A stretch of 64,000 bases of DNA, taken from the NCBI GenBank assembly GCA_049325415.1, contig JBMOLL010000058.1:1-64000 (forward strand), written 5' to 3'. The position numbers were made by a program, and so were the translations under genes. Positions 42,575 through 50,702 of this stretch are shown one piece after another (position 1 is the first letter of the stretch; every line of letters begins with the position of its first letter). Below the pieces are notes generated by a model that had not been told where the DNA came from, made no database searches, and saw nothing but the letters and a program-made list of their open reading frames with translations. This DNA is from JBMOLL01 sp049325415. GTDB lineage: Bacteria > Bacteroidota > Bacteroidia > Bacteroidales > GCA-2748055.

Positions 42575-43117
42575 TTACATTTCGTGAACAATGGCCATTC
42601 CCCGTCGGATTGCCTCCTCATTGGCGGGGATCAGGTGATGATGTCGCGGGGGAAGGGATTTTTCAAGCCCCTTGTGAACATTCTTCATCTCCACTACGGG
42701 ATTGACCTTCAAATAGGCTCCGAGGACGATCATATTAAAGGTCTTTGCCGATGACATCTTTGATGCCTCAGACGCAGCCTCAACCTGGAATATGCGGATA
42801 TCCTTCCGTTCCGGGTGCCGGGTGATCCCGTTCGGATCGTAAAGAAGGAGTCCGCCGGGCTTAACCCTCGACTCAAACTTATCCAGGGCCTGCTGATTCA
42901 GAATAATGGCAGTGTCGTATTTCTGAAGCACAGGTGAACTAACCCGCTCGTCGCTCAAAATAACGGTAACATTGGCAGTCCCGCCCCTCATCTCCGGTCC
43001 GTAGGAGGGCATCCAGCTTACCTCCTGTTCCTGCATGATCCCTGAATAGGCCAGTATTTTACCCATCGACAGGACACCCTGTCCGCCGAACCCGGCTATA
43101 ATAATTTCTTCTGTCAT
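42575..43117 (-). CDS. 2-oxoacid:ferredoxin oxidoreductase, gamma subunit
   Basis: 180 residues of the pyruvate/ketoisovalerate oxidoreductase catalytic gamma family (EEIIIAGFGGQGVLSMGKILAYSG, PSYGPEMRGGTANVTVILSDE). With the beta, alpha and ferredoxin subunits upstream it forms a cytoplasmic complex that decarboxylates 2-oxoacids to acyl-CoA, reducing ferredoxin. It is last in the operon and followed by a strong terminator. Order delta-alpha-beta-gamma matches both Kor (2-oxoglutarate) and Vor (branched-chain) systems; the substrate is not fixed by sequence alone. Confidence 0.9.
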   Translation of the reverse strand: MTEEIIIAGFGGQGVLSMGKILAYSGIMQEQEVSWMPSYGPEMRGGTANVTVILSDERVSSPVLQKYDTAIILNQQALDKFESRVKPGGLLLYDPNGITRHPERKDIRIFQVEAASEASKMSSAKTFNMIVLGAYLKVNPVVEMKNVHKGLEKSLPPRHHHLIPANEEAIRRGMAIVHEM

Positions 43118-43144
43118 GATCTCAGTTTTATATTTTCTACCGGT

Positions 43145-43942
43145 TTACATGAGTTCCTTGCAGACATCCTTCACCAGCTTGCCGTCGACCTTGATGTCAC
43201 CCAGCGGGTAAAAGGGGAACATGTTTTCCTCCATCCAGATATTCGCATCATTGGGGGTCATCTTCCAGCCTGAATTGCAATTGGATACGATTTCAATAAA
43301 AGCCAGACCCTTTTTCTCCTTCTGCACCTCGAAGGCCATTCGGATGGCTTTCTTGGCTTTCCTGACATGGGCGGGTTTGTGCACGGCCTGCCGGGTGACA
43401 AAATGGGTTCCCGGGAGCTGGGCAATCAACTCGGTAATCTTTATCGGGGATCCCATCTGCTGTACATTCCTGCCATAGGGTGTGGTGGACGATTTCATCC
43501 CTTCGAGGGTCGTGGGCGCCATCTGGCCACCTGTCATCCCGTAAATCCCGTTATTCACGAAGATGATCACGATCTGTTCTCCCCTGTTGCAGGCATGGAT
43601 CGTTTCTGCCGTTCCGATAGCTGCCAGGTCACCATCGCCCTGATAGGTGAATACGAATTTTTCCGGCCAGAGCCGCTTGATGCCTGTCGCCACGGCAGGA
43701 GCACGTCCATGTGCCGCCTGGGTCATGTCGATATCCATAAAGTCGTAAGCCAGCACCGAACAGCCGACCGGTGCTACACCGATCGTATCGGCCTGGATCC
43801 CCATTTCCTCGATCACTTCCATCACAAGCCTGTGGGCTGTTCCGTGGCCGCAGCCCGGACAATAGGAAAGTGTGGCATCGGTCATCAGGCTGGTCCGTTT
43901 GTAGACCAGATTTTCCGGTTTTATGATTTCTTTCAGTTCCAT
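43145..43942 (-). CDS. 2-oxoacid:ferredoxin oxidoreductase, beta subunit (thiamine-diphosphate binding)
   Basis: 265 residues. The Cys-containing CPGCGHG near residue 28 and the thiamine-diphosphate motif GDGDLAAIGTAETIHACNRGEQIVIIFVNN are both present, followed by GMTGGQMAPTT. The start codon overlaps the alpha-subunit stop by one base (TGATG), so translation is coupled. This subunit carries the cofactor used to decarboxylate the oxoacid. Confidence 0.93.
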   Translation of the reverse strand: MELKEIIKPENLVYKRTSLMTDATLSYCPGCGHGTAHRLVMEVIEEMGIQADTIGVAPVGCSVLAYDFMDIDMTQAAHGRAPAVATGIKRLWPEKFVFTYQGDGDLAAIGTAETIHACNRGEQIVIIFVNNGIYGMTGGQMAPTTLEGMKSSTTPYGRNVQQMGSPIKITELIAQLPGTHFVTRQAVHKPAHVRKAKKAIRMAFEVQKEKKGLAFIEIVSNCNSGWKMTPNDANIWMEENMFPFYPLGDIKVDGKLVKDVCKELM

Positions 43943-45012
43943 CAGTAACCTCCCATAAATTTTTCTTCAATTGCATGAACCACATCTTCCGGGGAAAAGA
44001 TCTTCCCGCCGAAGGTGCCGTAAAAGTCAACAGGTACACGACCGTTCACAGCAAGCCTAACATCCTCCACCATCTGTCCGGCACTCAGTTCAACCGACAA
44101 CATGCCTTTCACCTGTCCGGCAAGCCTGCTGATTTCCTCTGTTGGGAAAGGGAACAGGGTGATCGGACGGAGCAGCCCCACCTTTTTCCCTTTGCTTCGG
44201 GCCAGCTTAACAGCTTTCTGACAGATCCTGGCACTCGAACCGTAGGCCACCAGCAGATATTCGGCATCGTCGGTATCAAAATGCTCGAACCGAACTTCCT
44301 TTTTCATGCTCTCGTACTTGGCCTGGAGCTTGATATTATGATGATATTGCAGTTCCGGATCAAGGTTCAGTGAAGTAATGATGTTCCGTTTACGGTCGGG
44401 TGTTTTTCCGGTGGTTGTCCACGAAGGGTCAAAGGTGCTGACCCGGGCCTTCTGTTCCGGAAGTTCGACTTTTTCCATCATCTGGCCGATGAGTCCGTCG
44501 GAAAGGATCAAAGCCGGGTTTCTGTATTTGAAGGCCAGGTCGAACGCCAGGTCAACAAAATCGGCCATCTCCTGCACGGAAGCGGGAGCAAGCACAATCA
44601 GGCGGTAATCGCCATGACCGCCACCCTTTGTCGACTGGAAATAATCGGCCTGTGAAGGCTGGATCGTACCCAGTCCCGGACCGCCGCGGACCACATTTAC
44701 GATCAGGCAGGGCAGCTCTGCACCTGCAATATAACTGATCCCTTCCTGTTTCAGGCTGATGCCGGGACTTGAGGAAGAGGTCATCACCTTCTTCCCGGTG
44801 CCGGCTGCACCATATACCATATTGATGGCCGCGATCTCGCTCTCGGCCTGAAGCACGACCATCCCGGTACGTTCTTCCGGTCGCTGGGCGGTAAGGTACT
44901 CAAGCACCTCCGACTGCGGGGTGATGGGATAACCGAAATAGGCATCCACACCGGCCCTGATCGCAGCTTCGGCTATCGCTTCATTTCCTTTCATTAACTG
45001 TAATTCCTTCAT
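43942..45012 (-). CDS. 2-oxoacid:ferredoxin oxidoreductase, alpha subunit (VorB/KorA-like)
   Basis: 356 residues. The N-terminal domain begins GNEAIAEAAIRAGVDAYFGYPITPQSE, the usual start of alpha subunits, with the TSSSSPGISLKQEGISY block further on. The C-terminal domain (YLLVAYGSSARICQKAV) completes it. The length is close to the VorB-type subunit annotated in many Bacteroidales. It follows the ferredoxin subunit by 13 nt. Confidence 0.92.
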   Translation of the reverse strand: MKELQLMKGNEAIAEAAIRAGVDAYFGYPITPQSEVLEYLTAQRPEERTGMVVLQAESEIAAINMVYGAAGTGKKVMTSSSSPGISLKQEGISYIAGAELPCLIVNVVRGGPGLGTIQPSQADYFQSTKGGGHGDYRLIVLAPASVQEMADFVDLAFDLAFKYRNPALILSDGLIGQMMEKVELPEQKARVSTFDPSWTTTGKTPDRKRNIITSLNLDPELQYHHNIKLQAKYESMKKEVRFEHFDTDDAEYLLVAYGSSARICQKAVKLARSKGKKVGLLRPITLFPFPTEEISRLAGQVKGMLSVELSAGQMVEDVRLAVNGRVPVDFYGTFGGKIFSPEDVVHAIEEKFMGGY

Positions 45013-45025
45013 GAAAAACGGCTAT

Positions 45026-45253
45026 TTAATCGTTTTTTACTCTGTAAACTGTGATTACACCATCCGGACAAACAATGGCGCAGTTCGTGCAGCCCGTGCA
45101 GGTCTCCGGTGCCACCATGTATGCGTAATTGTATCCTTTCCCGTTCACCTGCTCCGAAATCCCGATGGTATCGGAGGGGCAGTTGACCACGCAAACCTCG
45201 CAACCTTTGCACCTTTCAATATCGACTACAATGGCTCCCTGTACTTTTCCCAT
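45026..45253 (-). CDS. 2-oxoacid:ferredoxin oxidoreductase, delta subunit (2[4Fe-4S] ferredoxin)
   Basis: 75 residues with two CxxCxxCxxxCP clusters: CKGCEVCVVNCP and CTGCTNCAIVCP. It passes electrons from the active site to free ferredoxin. It is the first gene of the operon, with a perfect -7 box 24 nt upstream. The small size and position are typical of KorD/VorD-like subunits. Confidence 0.93.
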   Translation of the reverse strand: MGKVQGAIVVDIERCKGCEVCVVNCPSDTIGISEQVNGKGYNYAYMVAPETCTGCTNCAIVCPDGVITVYRVKND

Positions 45254-45277
45254 ATCAGTAGTTTTTTTATGTCACAA

Positions 45278-45285
45278 CAAAATTA
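45278..45285 (-). promoter_or_regulatory. Bacteroidetes -7 box for the oxidoreductase operon
   Basis: The minus strand reads TAATTTTG, a perfect TAnnTTTG match 24 nt upstream of the first start codon. A 16-bp inverted repeat (ACAGGT-ATCG-ACCTGT, 45329-45344) lies further upstream and may be an operator. Confidence 0.5.
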
Positions 45286-45486
45286 ACCATTCTGTCCCCA
45301 GGTTATCCCGGAACAGACATGATAAATGACAGGTATCGACCTGTTTGACAGCAGTTTAACGATGAATAACAATGACAAATTTTCTTTCAATAAGGCCGAA
45401 AAGTTAACGATTTGATTAAATAATCGGTTATTAACTTCCATTTTATTACCATTTCTCCCTCTTCTTTAAACCCGATATAAATTGCA

Positions 45487-46806
45487 TCATTTCACGGGAT
45501 GGTCACTCCGGAAACGTGCAAGCCGTTGTTCAAGATCGGGGAACTGGGCACGGTCAACGAGCGAAACACAGGCCCTCAGGCCTTCGCTGCGTGTGCTCCC
45601 GGTAATATCGAGGGAGATAGCACTGACGCCATAATAAAGCAGTTCTTCCACCAGTTCAACACCACTCATTCCCGGATAAGCAATGGTAAAGTAAAAGCCA
45701 TCGGCTATAGGCTCACCGAGGTCATAATCATAGACGATCCTGAACCCGTTATCGGTAAAGATCTTTTTCATAATGGCGGCTTTTTCACCGTATTCCTTCA
45801 CACTATTCAGGAAATCATATTTTCCGTCATTCACCTCCTTAAGCATGGCGGCAAGACCATACTGCGGGGCATGAGAGGCTCCTGCCGAAAGGGCATAGAG
45901 GGCTCCGAAGATCAGGGCGTAACCAAATTTATCGCTTGAAAAATACCTTTTCAGCCCGGGATACTGACGGCCAAAAAGCTTGTCAGATATGGCGAGGATA
46001 CCGATACGCTGACCGGCATAGCTGAATACTTTGGAACTGGAGATCAGCAGCACATAGTTATCGGTATACCGGGCAACCGTTGGCTGAAAAGGAGGTTCAC
46101 CGGGCCTGGAATAATCCTTCCGGAAATCCATTCCGAAATAGGCCAGATCCTCAATGACGGTTACATCGTACTTGTTGGCCATCTCCCCGATGATCTGCAG
46201 TTCCTCTTCGGTGAAACAGATCCAGGAGGGATTATTCGGGTTGGAATAGATCATGGAGGAATACCTGCCTTCACTCAACTCCCTGTCGAGCTTTTCACGT
46301 AGCTTTTCTCCCCTGTAATCATATACGTCGAAGGTTCCGTACTCATGACCCAGTATCCGGCATTGCTGTTTCTGCACCGGGAAGCCGGGATCCAGGAAAA
46401 GTGTTCCCCTGCGGGCAGCATCCGACCGGTTGGCGACCATGAAAACGGCCATGCCGCCCATCATCGAACCCACCGTGGGGATGCAGCCTTCCTTTCTGAG
46501 ATCGATATCCAGGAAAAGCTTTATAAAACGTGAGGCTTCTTCCTTGAGCGACGCGACGCCTTCTATATTCGGATATTTCGATGCCACGCCGTTCTTCAGT
46601 GCCGCAATCTCGGCTTCCACACCCACAGAAGGTGGCATCAGCCCCGGGACTCCCATTTCCATTCTCACAAACCTGTCGCCCGTTCGCTCTTCAATGAGAT
46701 TGACGATGCGGACAAGTTCGCGTATCGATGCGCGGCCGGCAGGACGAATACCCACCTCCTCCAGTACTTCGGATACCACTCGGGCATTTACAGGAGTATC
46801 TTTCAT
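45487..46806 (-). CDS. PLP-dependent aminotransferase, class I/II
   Basis: 439 residues from the ATG at 46806 (MKDTPVNARVVSEVLEEVGIRPAG). The frame running to 46941 adds an unlikely Pro/Gly-rich lead and is not used. The fold-type I features are SNPNNPSWICF (the Asn-Pro substrate loop), VIEDLAYFGMDF (PLP-pyridine Asp) and SSSKVFSYAGQRIGI (Schiff-base Lys). It would make 2-oxoacids from amino acids, which fits the adjacent oxidoreductase, although the two are separated by about 230 bp and may be transcribed apart. The amino acid used is not determined. Confidence 0.88.
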   Translation of the reverse strand: MKDTPVNARVVSEVLEEVGIRPAGRASIRELVRIVNLIEERTGDRFVRMEMGVPGLMPPSVGVEAEIAALKNGVASKYPNIEGVASLKEEASRFIKLFLDIDLRKEGCIPTVGSMMGGMAVFMVANRSDAARRGTLFLDPGFPVQKQQCRILGHEYGTFDVYDYRGEKLREKLDRELSEGRYSSMIYSNPNNPSWICFTEEELQIIGEMANKYDVTVIEDLAYFGMDFRKDYSRPGEPPFQPTVARYTDNYVLLISSSKVFSYAGQRIGILAISDKLFGRQYPGLKRYFSSDKFGYALIFGALYALSAGASHAPQYGLAAMLKEVNDGKYDFLNSVKEYGEKAAIMKKIFTDNGFRIVYDYDLGEPIADGFYFTIAYPGMSGVELVEELLYYGVSAISLDITGSTRSEGLRACVSLVDRAQFPDLEQRLARFRSDHPVK

Positions 46807-46981
46807 TTTTTTCTGATTTGCGGCGAAGTTAATAAAGGGATTCCTTCCTGCAGGTGCCGGATAACATGTAGGACCGGATTCAGTTGGAAGCAGGGGGCGT
46901 TTACCGGCTCCGGGCAAGACGATTTCGCCCGCCTGGTCCAATTATCCTGACCAGCCTTTTTCTCCATCCTTTTTCTATCTT

Positions 46982-46989
46982 TACATTTG
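46982..46989 (+). promoter_or_regulatory. Bacteroidetes -7 box for the TraB/GumN gene
   Basis: TACATTTG, a perfect TAnnTTTG match, ends 18 nt before the ATG at 47008. Confidence 0.5.
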
Positions 46990-47007
46990 AAACCCGATTC
47001 AAAAACA

Positions 47008-47895
47008 ATGAAAAATTTCAGAGCTTTCCTTTTCCTGACCGGTATGCTTGTGCTTTTTACCGGTTCGATCCTACATGCGCAGAACGATGGTGAAAAAACC
47101 GTCCTCTGGGAAATCAGCGGAAAAGACCTTCCCGGACCCTCTTATCTGTTCGGCACGATCCATGTGATGCCCGCCGAAATCTTCAGGAGTTTTCCTCTGG
47201 CCGACCAGAAACTGAAAGAAAGTCAACAACTTGTTCTGGAGATGGTCATGGATGTTCCGCTTGCCACCCAGGTTGAATGGGCAAAAAAGATGATGCTTCC
47301 GGATGGTGGCAATTTACGGAACCTGATCCCGGAAGACCAGTTCGGCCGGCTCCGGACCTATGTTGTGGATTCGCTGGGAGTGAAAGAGAAGAAATTTGAA
47401 AGATACCTGATATTCAAGCCTTTTGCCTTTTACTCGGCTCTTATCCCCGATGTAATTGGCCGAAAACTGGAAAGCTACGAAATGCATTATACCAAAATTG
47501 CGAGGGATGCCGAACTTCCGGTCCTCGGGCTCGAAACCTTTGAGTACCAGCTGGCAATTTTCGATTCCATCCCGATGAACGAACAGGTAGAACTGTTTTT
47601 TGGAGAGCAGGTGGATATGAAAAAGGAATTTGCTGAGATGATCCGCATGTATGAAGATCAGGATATTTATGGAATGGCGGAAGCCCTGGAAGAGGAAAAT
47701 GCCTCGTCGGACGAAATGGAATTCAAACTTATTACCCAGCGCAATCACAACTGGGTTGTCCTTTTGAGCGACTGGATGAGACAGAATCCATCATTTATTG
47801 CCGTCGGAGCCGGTCACCTGGCGGGAGACAACGGCCTGATCCGCCTATTTCGTGAAGCCGGCTATGTCGTGAACCCGGTGATGCTGACAGAGTAG
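47008..47895 (+). CDS. exported TraB/GumN-family protein
   Basis: 295 residues from the ATG at 47008, where the signal peptide starts (MKNFRAFLFLTGMLVLFTGSILHAQ). A TTG seven codons upstream overlaps the -7 box and is rejected. The TraB/GumN core is clear: LFGTIHVMPAEIF with the metal-type His, LGLETFEYQLAIFDSIP, and GAGHLAGDNGLIRLFREAGY near the end. Related domains include Tiki-type metalloproteases, so a hydrolytic role outside the cytoplasm is possible. It converges on the next gene with 6 nt between stops. Confidence 0.88.
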   Translation: MKNFRAFLFLTGMLVLFTGSILHAQNDGEKTVLWEISGKDLPGPSYLFGTIHVMPAEIFRSFPLADQKLKESQQLVLEMVMDVPLATQVEWAKKMMLPDGGNLRNLIPEDQFGRLRTYVVDSLGVKEKKFERYLIFKPFAFYSALIPDVIGRKLESYEMHYTKIARDAELPVLGLETFEYQLAIFDSIPMNEQVELFFGEQVDMKKEFAEMIRMYEDQDIYGMAEALEEENASSDEMEFKLITQRNHNWVVLLSDWMRQNPSFIAVGAGHLAGDNGLIRLFREAGYVVNPVMLTE

Positions 47896-47901
47896 AAAAT
47901 C

Positions 47902-48597
47902 TCAGCCTTTTTTGCTCAGCTGGGAGGCGACGGCAAGCAGAATGCCAAGCACCACGCTGTACAGGGCTGCCACCAGGATGCGCACATCCGGCGGGAGCAT
48001 GAAGTTAAGGGTCTGAGCCGGGATCCAGAACAGGGGTATGGTCTTTTTAAATACGAAATGCCACATCGTATGCCAGTCCATTTTACCCATGATCTCACCG
48101 AAGCGGATGGGGATGAAGAGGGCGGAGAATTTACCGCCGTGATCCATAATATGGGTGTCGGTAATTCGGTGAACAGTCATCAGAACAGGTGCATAGAACA
48201 GATTCAGCGAAGTACTGATCGTGAAGGCGGTGAACAGTTTCAGCCATGAAAAATCCCCCTGCATTGAAACTGCCGCCCCTTTTATGCCGGCAACTTCCAT
48301 CAGAACCGGTGCCCCTTCGCCAAATATCACAAAGGCCATTTTAACGGTCATCCCCAGGAAACCCCAGACCACGGCGCGGGCCAGGATACCAAAGCCTTTC
48401 GTGTTATAGCGGCCTGTGCGGATTCTCAGTCCGATCACTTCTCCCAGCGGGGCAAGCAGGGCGAACTTGACAAAGCTCATCAGCAGACCATGCTCCCGGT
48501 TCGTGGTTTCATACCACTCATACAGCGCAGGAAAAATAAAAAATGGAAGAAAGAAGAGGATTACCCCCGCAGCAACATACAGATCAGCTTTTTTCAT
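47902..48597 (-). CDS. Mpv17/PMP22-like integral membrane protein
   Basis: 231 residues from the ATG at 48597. Five or six hydrophobic segments are present (VAAGVILFFLPFFIFPALY near the start, LVAALYSVVLGILLAVASQL at the end). The C-terminal FWIPAQTLNFMLPPDVRILVAAL closely follows the Mpv17/PMP22 signature W-x-P-x-x-Q-x-x-NF-x-x-x-P-x-x-x-R. Mpv17 proteins are best known from peroxisomes and mitochondria, where they act as channels of unclear substrate. A bacterial relative is notable. A perfect -7 box is 25 nt upstream of the start. Confidence 0.7.
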   Translation of the reverse strand: MKKADLYVAAGVILFFLPFFIFPALYEWYETTNREHGLLMSFVKFALLAPLGEVIGLRIRTGRYNTKGFGILARAVVWGFLGMTVKMAFVIFGEGAPVLMEVAGIKGAAVSMQGDFSWLKLFTAFTISTSLNLFYAPVLMTVHRITDTHIMDHGGKFSALFIPIRFGEIMGKMDWHTMWHFVFKKTIPLFWIPAQTLNFMLPPDVRILVAALYSVVLGILLAVASQLSKKG

Positions 48598-48622
48598 ACC
48601 TTCGGCTAAAGAATTCAAGCGC

Positions 48623-48630
48623 CAAAGTTA
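48623..48630 (-). promoter_or_regulatory. Bacteroidetes -7 box for the Mpv17-like gene
   Basis: The minus strand reads TAACTTTG, a perfect TAnnTTTG match 25 nt upstream of the start codon at 48597. Confidence 0.5.
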
Positions 48631-48687
48631 GAGAAAAAGAGAACGGTGGATCGAACCCCGTTGATATTCTAAAACACTTTAGTCCTT

Positions 48688-49986
48688 TCAGTAAATGCGG
48701 TTATCGCTCACCCGCTTCGCCTTTCCCTCACTGCGCTCAATAGTTTTGGGCTCCAGCAGCCTTACCCCCACGCCAATGCCGAGTGCACTCTCCATCGCCC
48801 TGCGGATCCGGTCGCGGAGTTCCTGGATCTGGCTGATCTTATCGAAGAAAAACGACTCATCCACTTCCACCTCTACCGTCAGGCGATCGAGATTATCCTC
48901 CCGGTCGACAATAATCCGGTAATGGGGCATGGCTTCACTGATCTCGAGCAGGACAGTCTCGATCTGGGAGGGGAAGATATTCACACCGCGAATAATGAGC
49001 ATGTCATCGCTCCTACCCAGGCATTTCTTCATGCGAACCAGTGTCCTTCCGCAACGGCAGGGTTCATAATTCAGGGTCGTAAGATCCCGGGTGCGATAGC
49101 GGATCAGGGGCAGGGCCTCCTTGCTCACGGTGGTAAAAACCAGCTCGCCTTCGCTTCCCTCCGGAAGTACAGCTCCAGTCTCCGGATGAATAATCTCCGG
49201 GATGAAATGATCCTCGAAAATATGCAGTCCGCTCTGCTCAAGACACTCACTGGCCACTCCCGGACCGATCACCTCGCTGAGGCCGTAAATGTCGATGGCC
49301 TTTATCGAAAGCTTTTCCTCAATCTCCCGCCGCATCTGCTCGGTCCAGAATTCCGCCCCAAAGATCCCGGTTTTTAGTCGGAGCGTCGACGGATCGATCC
49401 CCTCTTCCCTGAGGGCCTCGGCCAGATGAAGCGCATAGGACGGGGTACAGGCCAGCACCGTACTGCCGAAATCCTGCATGAGCTGGATCTGTCTTTTTGT
49501 ATTTCCGCCTGAAATGGGTATGGCAATCGCCCCGATTTTTTCTGCCCCGTAGTGCAAACCCAGCCCCCCGGTGAACAAGCCATATCCATAGGCGATCTGA
49601 ATAACGTCGTTCCTGCCAACCCCGGCAGCAGCCAGGGTCCTGGCCACCACTTCCGACCAGGTACTCAGGTCGCGGCGCGAATAGCCCACAACCGTTGGCT
49701 TCCCTGTTGTACCCGAGGAGGCGTGCAACCTCACAATTTCACTCATGGGTACGGCAAACAGGCCGAAGGGGTAATTATCCCTGAGATCCTGCTTGGTGGT
49801 AAAGGGCAGGCGGTGCAGATCCTCCATCCCCCTGATGTCCTCGGGTGAGAGACCGGCTTCCTGCATTTTCTTCCGGTAAAAAGGTACATTGTAATATACC
49901 CGTTCCACCATTTCTCTTAACTGCTGACTTTGCAGCTTCTCCAGGTCTTCACGGCTCAAAGACTCTCTTGATTCATTCCAGATCAT
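48688..49986 (-). CDS. paaK: phenylacetate-CoA ligase
   Basis: 432 residues of the adenylate-forming family. The ATP loop is HASSGTTGKPTVVGYS; other core motifs are IDIYGLSEVIGPGVASEC and LIRYRTRDLTTLNYEPCRCGRT, and the hinge region GRSDDMLIIRGVNIFPSQIE is typical of PaaK. It joins CoA to aryl acetates such as phenylacetate using ATP to AMP. In anaerobes paaK next to an ACT-domain gene usually accompanies aromatic amino acid breakdown by indolepyruvate oxidoreductase. Those iorAB genes are not in this window, but a related oxidoreductase is a few kb away. Confidence 0.93.
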   Translation of the reverse strand: MIWNESRESLSREDLEKLQSQQLREMVERVYYNVPFYRKKMQEAGLSPEDIRGMEDLHRLPFTTKQDLRDNYPFGLFAVPMSEIVRLHASSGTTGKPTVVGYSRRDLSTWSEVVARTLAAAGVGRNDVIQIAYGYGLFTGGLGLHYGAEKIGAIAIPISGGNTKRQIQLMQDFGSTVLACTPSYALHLAEALREEGIDPSTLRLKTGIFGAEFWTEQMRREIEEKLSIKAIDIYGLSEVIGPGVASECLEQSGLHIFEDHFIPEIIHPETGAVLPEGSEGELVFTTVSKEALPLIRYRTRDLTTLNYEPCRCGRTLVRMKKCLGRSDDMLIIRGVNIFPSQIETVLLEISEAMPHYRIIVDREDNLDRLTVEVEVDESFFFDKISQIQELRDRIRRAMESALGIGVGVRLLEPKTIERSEGKAKRVSDNRIY

Positions 49987-50062
49987 ATCTCTTTTGATTC
50001 ATTCGGGGAGACAAAACCCCGGTTCGTTGTGTTTAAAAAACTCAGCTGGGAAACAACCGGTT

Positions 50063-50488
50063 TCAGAGATCATAGAGCATCTCCGGCCGGATGATTTCCA
50101 GGCCATGCTTCTCTATAACCTTCCTTGCTTTCTGGGTGTCGGTAGTACGCATCACCATGGCCGCTTTATCTCCAAGAGAAAATGCATACATATATTCAAT
50201 GCTGATGTCCTGCTCGGAGAAAATGCTCAGGACTTTTGCGAATGATCCGGCCTCGGTGGGGGTCCTGAGTGAAATCACTTCCGTGAGATTTACGGAAAAT
50301 CCCCGCTCCTTTAGCAAACGATAGGCCTCTTCGGGGTGCGACAGAATCATCCGCAGGATACCATATTCCGAAGTGTCTGCAATCGTCATGGCGGTCACAT
50401 TGATCTTTTCCCTTCCGAGCACCTCCAGCACTTCGGTAAGGCGACCCGATTTGTTCTCGAGAAAAATGGAAAGCTGTTGTATAGTCAT
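50063..50488 (-). CDS. double ACT-domain protein
   Basis: 141 residues made of two tandem ACT domains: residues 1-65 (QLSIFLENKSGRLTEVLEVLGREKINVTAMTIADT) and about 70-141 (EAGSFAKVLSIFSEQDISIEYMYAF). ACT dimers bind amino acids and regulate enzymes or transcription. It is 76 nt upstream of paaK on the same strand and likely co-transcribed, suggesting that it reports aromatic or branched-chain amino acid levels to this catabolic set. The ligand is inferred only. Confidence 0.88.
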   Translation of the reverse strand: MTIQQLSIFLENKSGRLTEVLEVLGREKINVTAMTIADTSEYGILRMILSHPEEAYRLLKERGFSVNLTEVISLRTPTEAGSFAKVLSIFSEQDISIEYMYAFSLGDKAAMVMRTTDTQKARKVIEKHGLEIIRPEMLYDL

Positions 50489-50564
50489 CGGCTGGATGTT
50501 TACAATCCGGAATCTTCCTGATGTATTTTTTTGAAAATTATTATCCGGATCGGATTATTTGTTA

Positions 50565-50572
50565 CAAAAATA
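50565..50572 (-). promoter_or_regulatory. possible -7 box for the ACT-paaK operon
   Basis: The minus strand reads TATTTTTG, a perfect TAnnTTTG match about 76 nt upstream of the ACT-protein start. The distance makes it less certain than the others. Confidence 0.35.
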
Positions 50573-50702
50573 ACAAAATCCAGCCATAATACTTTAGAAG
50601 TTTGTAAAGAAATCAGTCCGGGAAATGCAGATACAGTCCGGGAAACGGATCATCTGTTTAAGTTGACTGGAACTAAAGCTGAGGCCGACTGATTTTCTTC
50701 CC

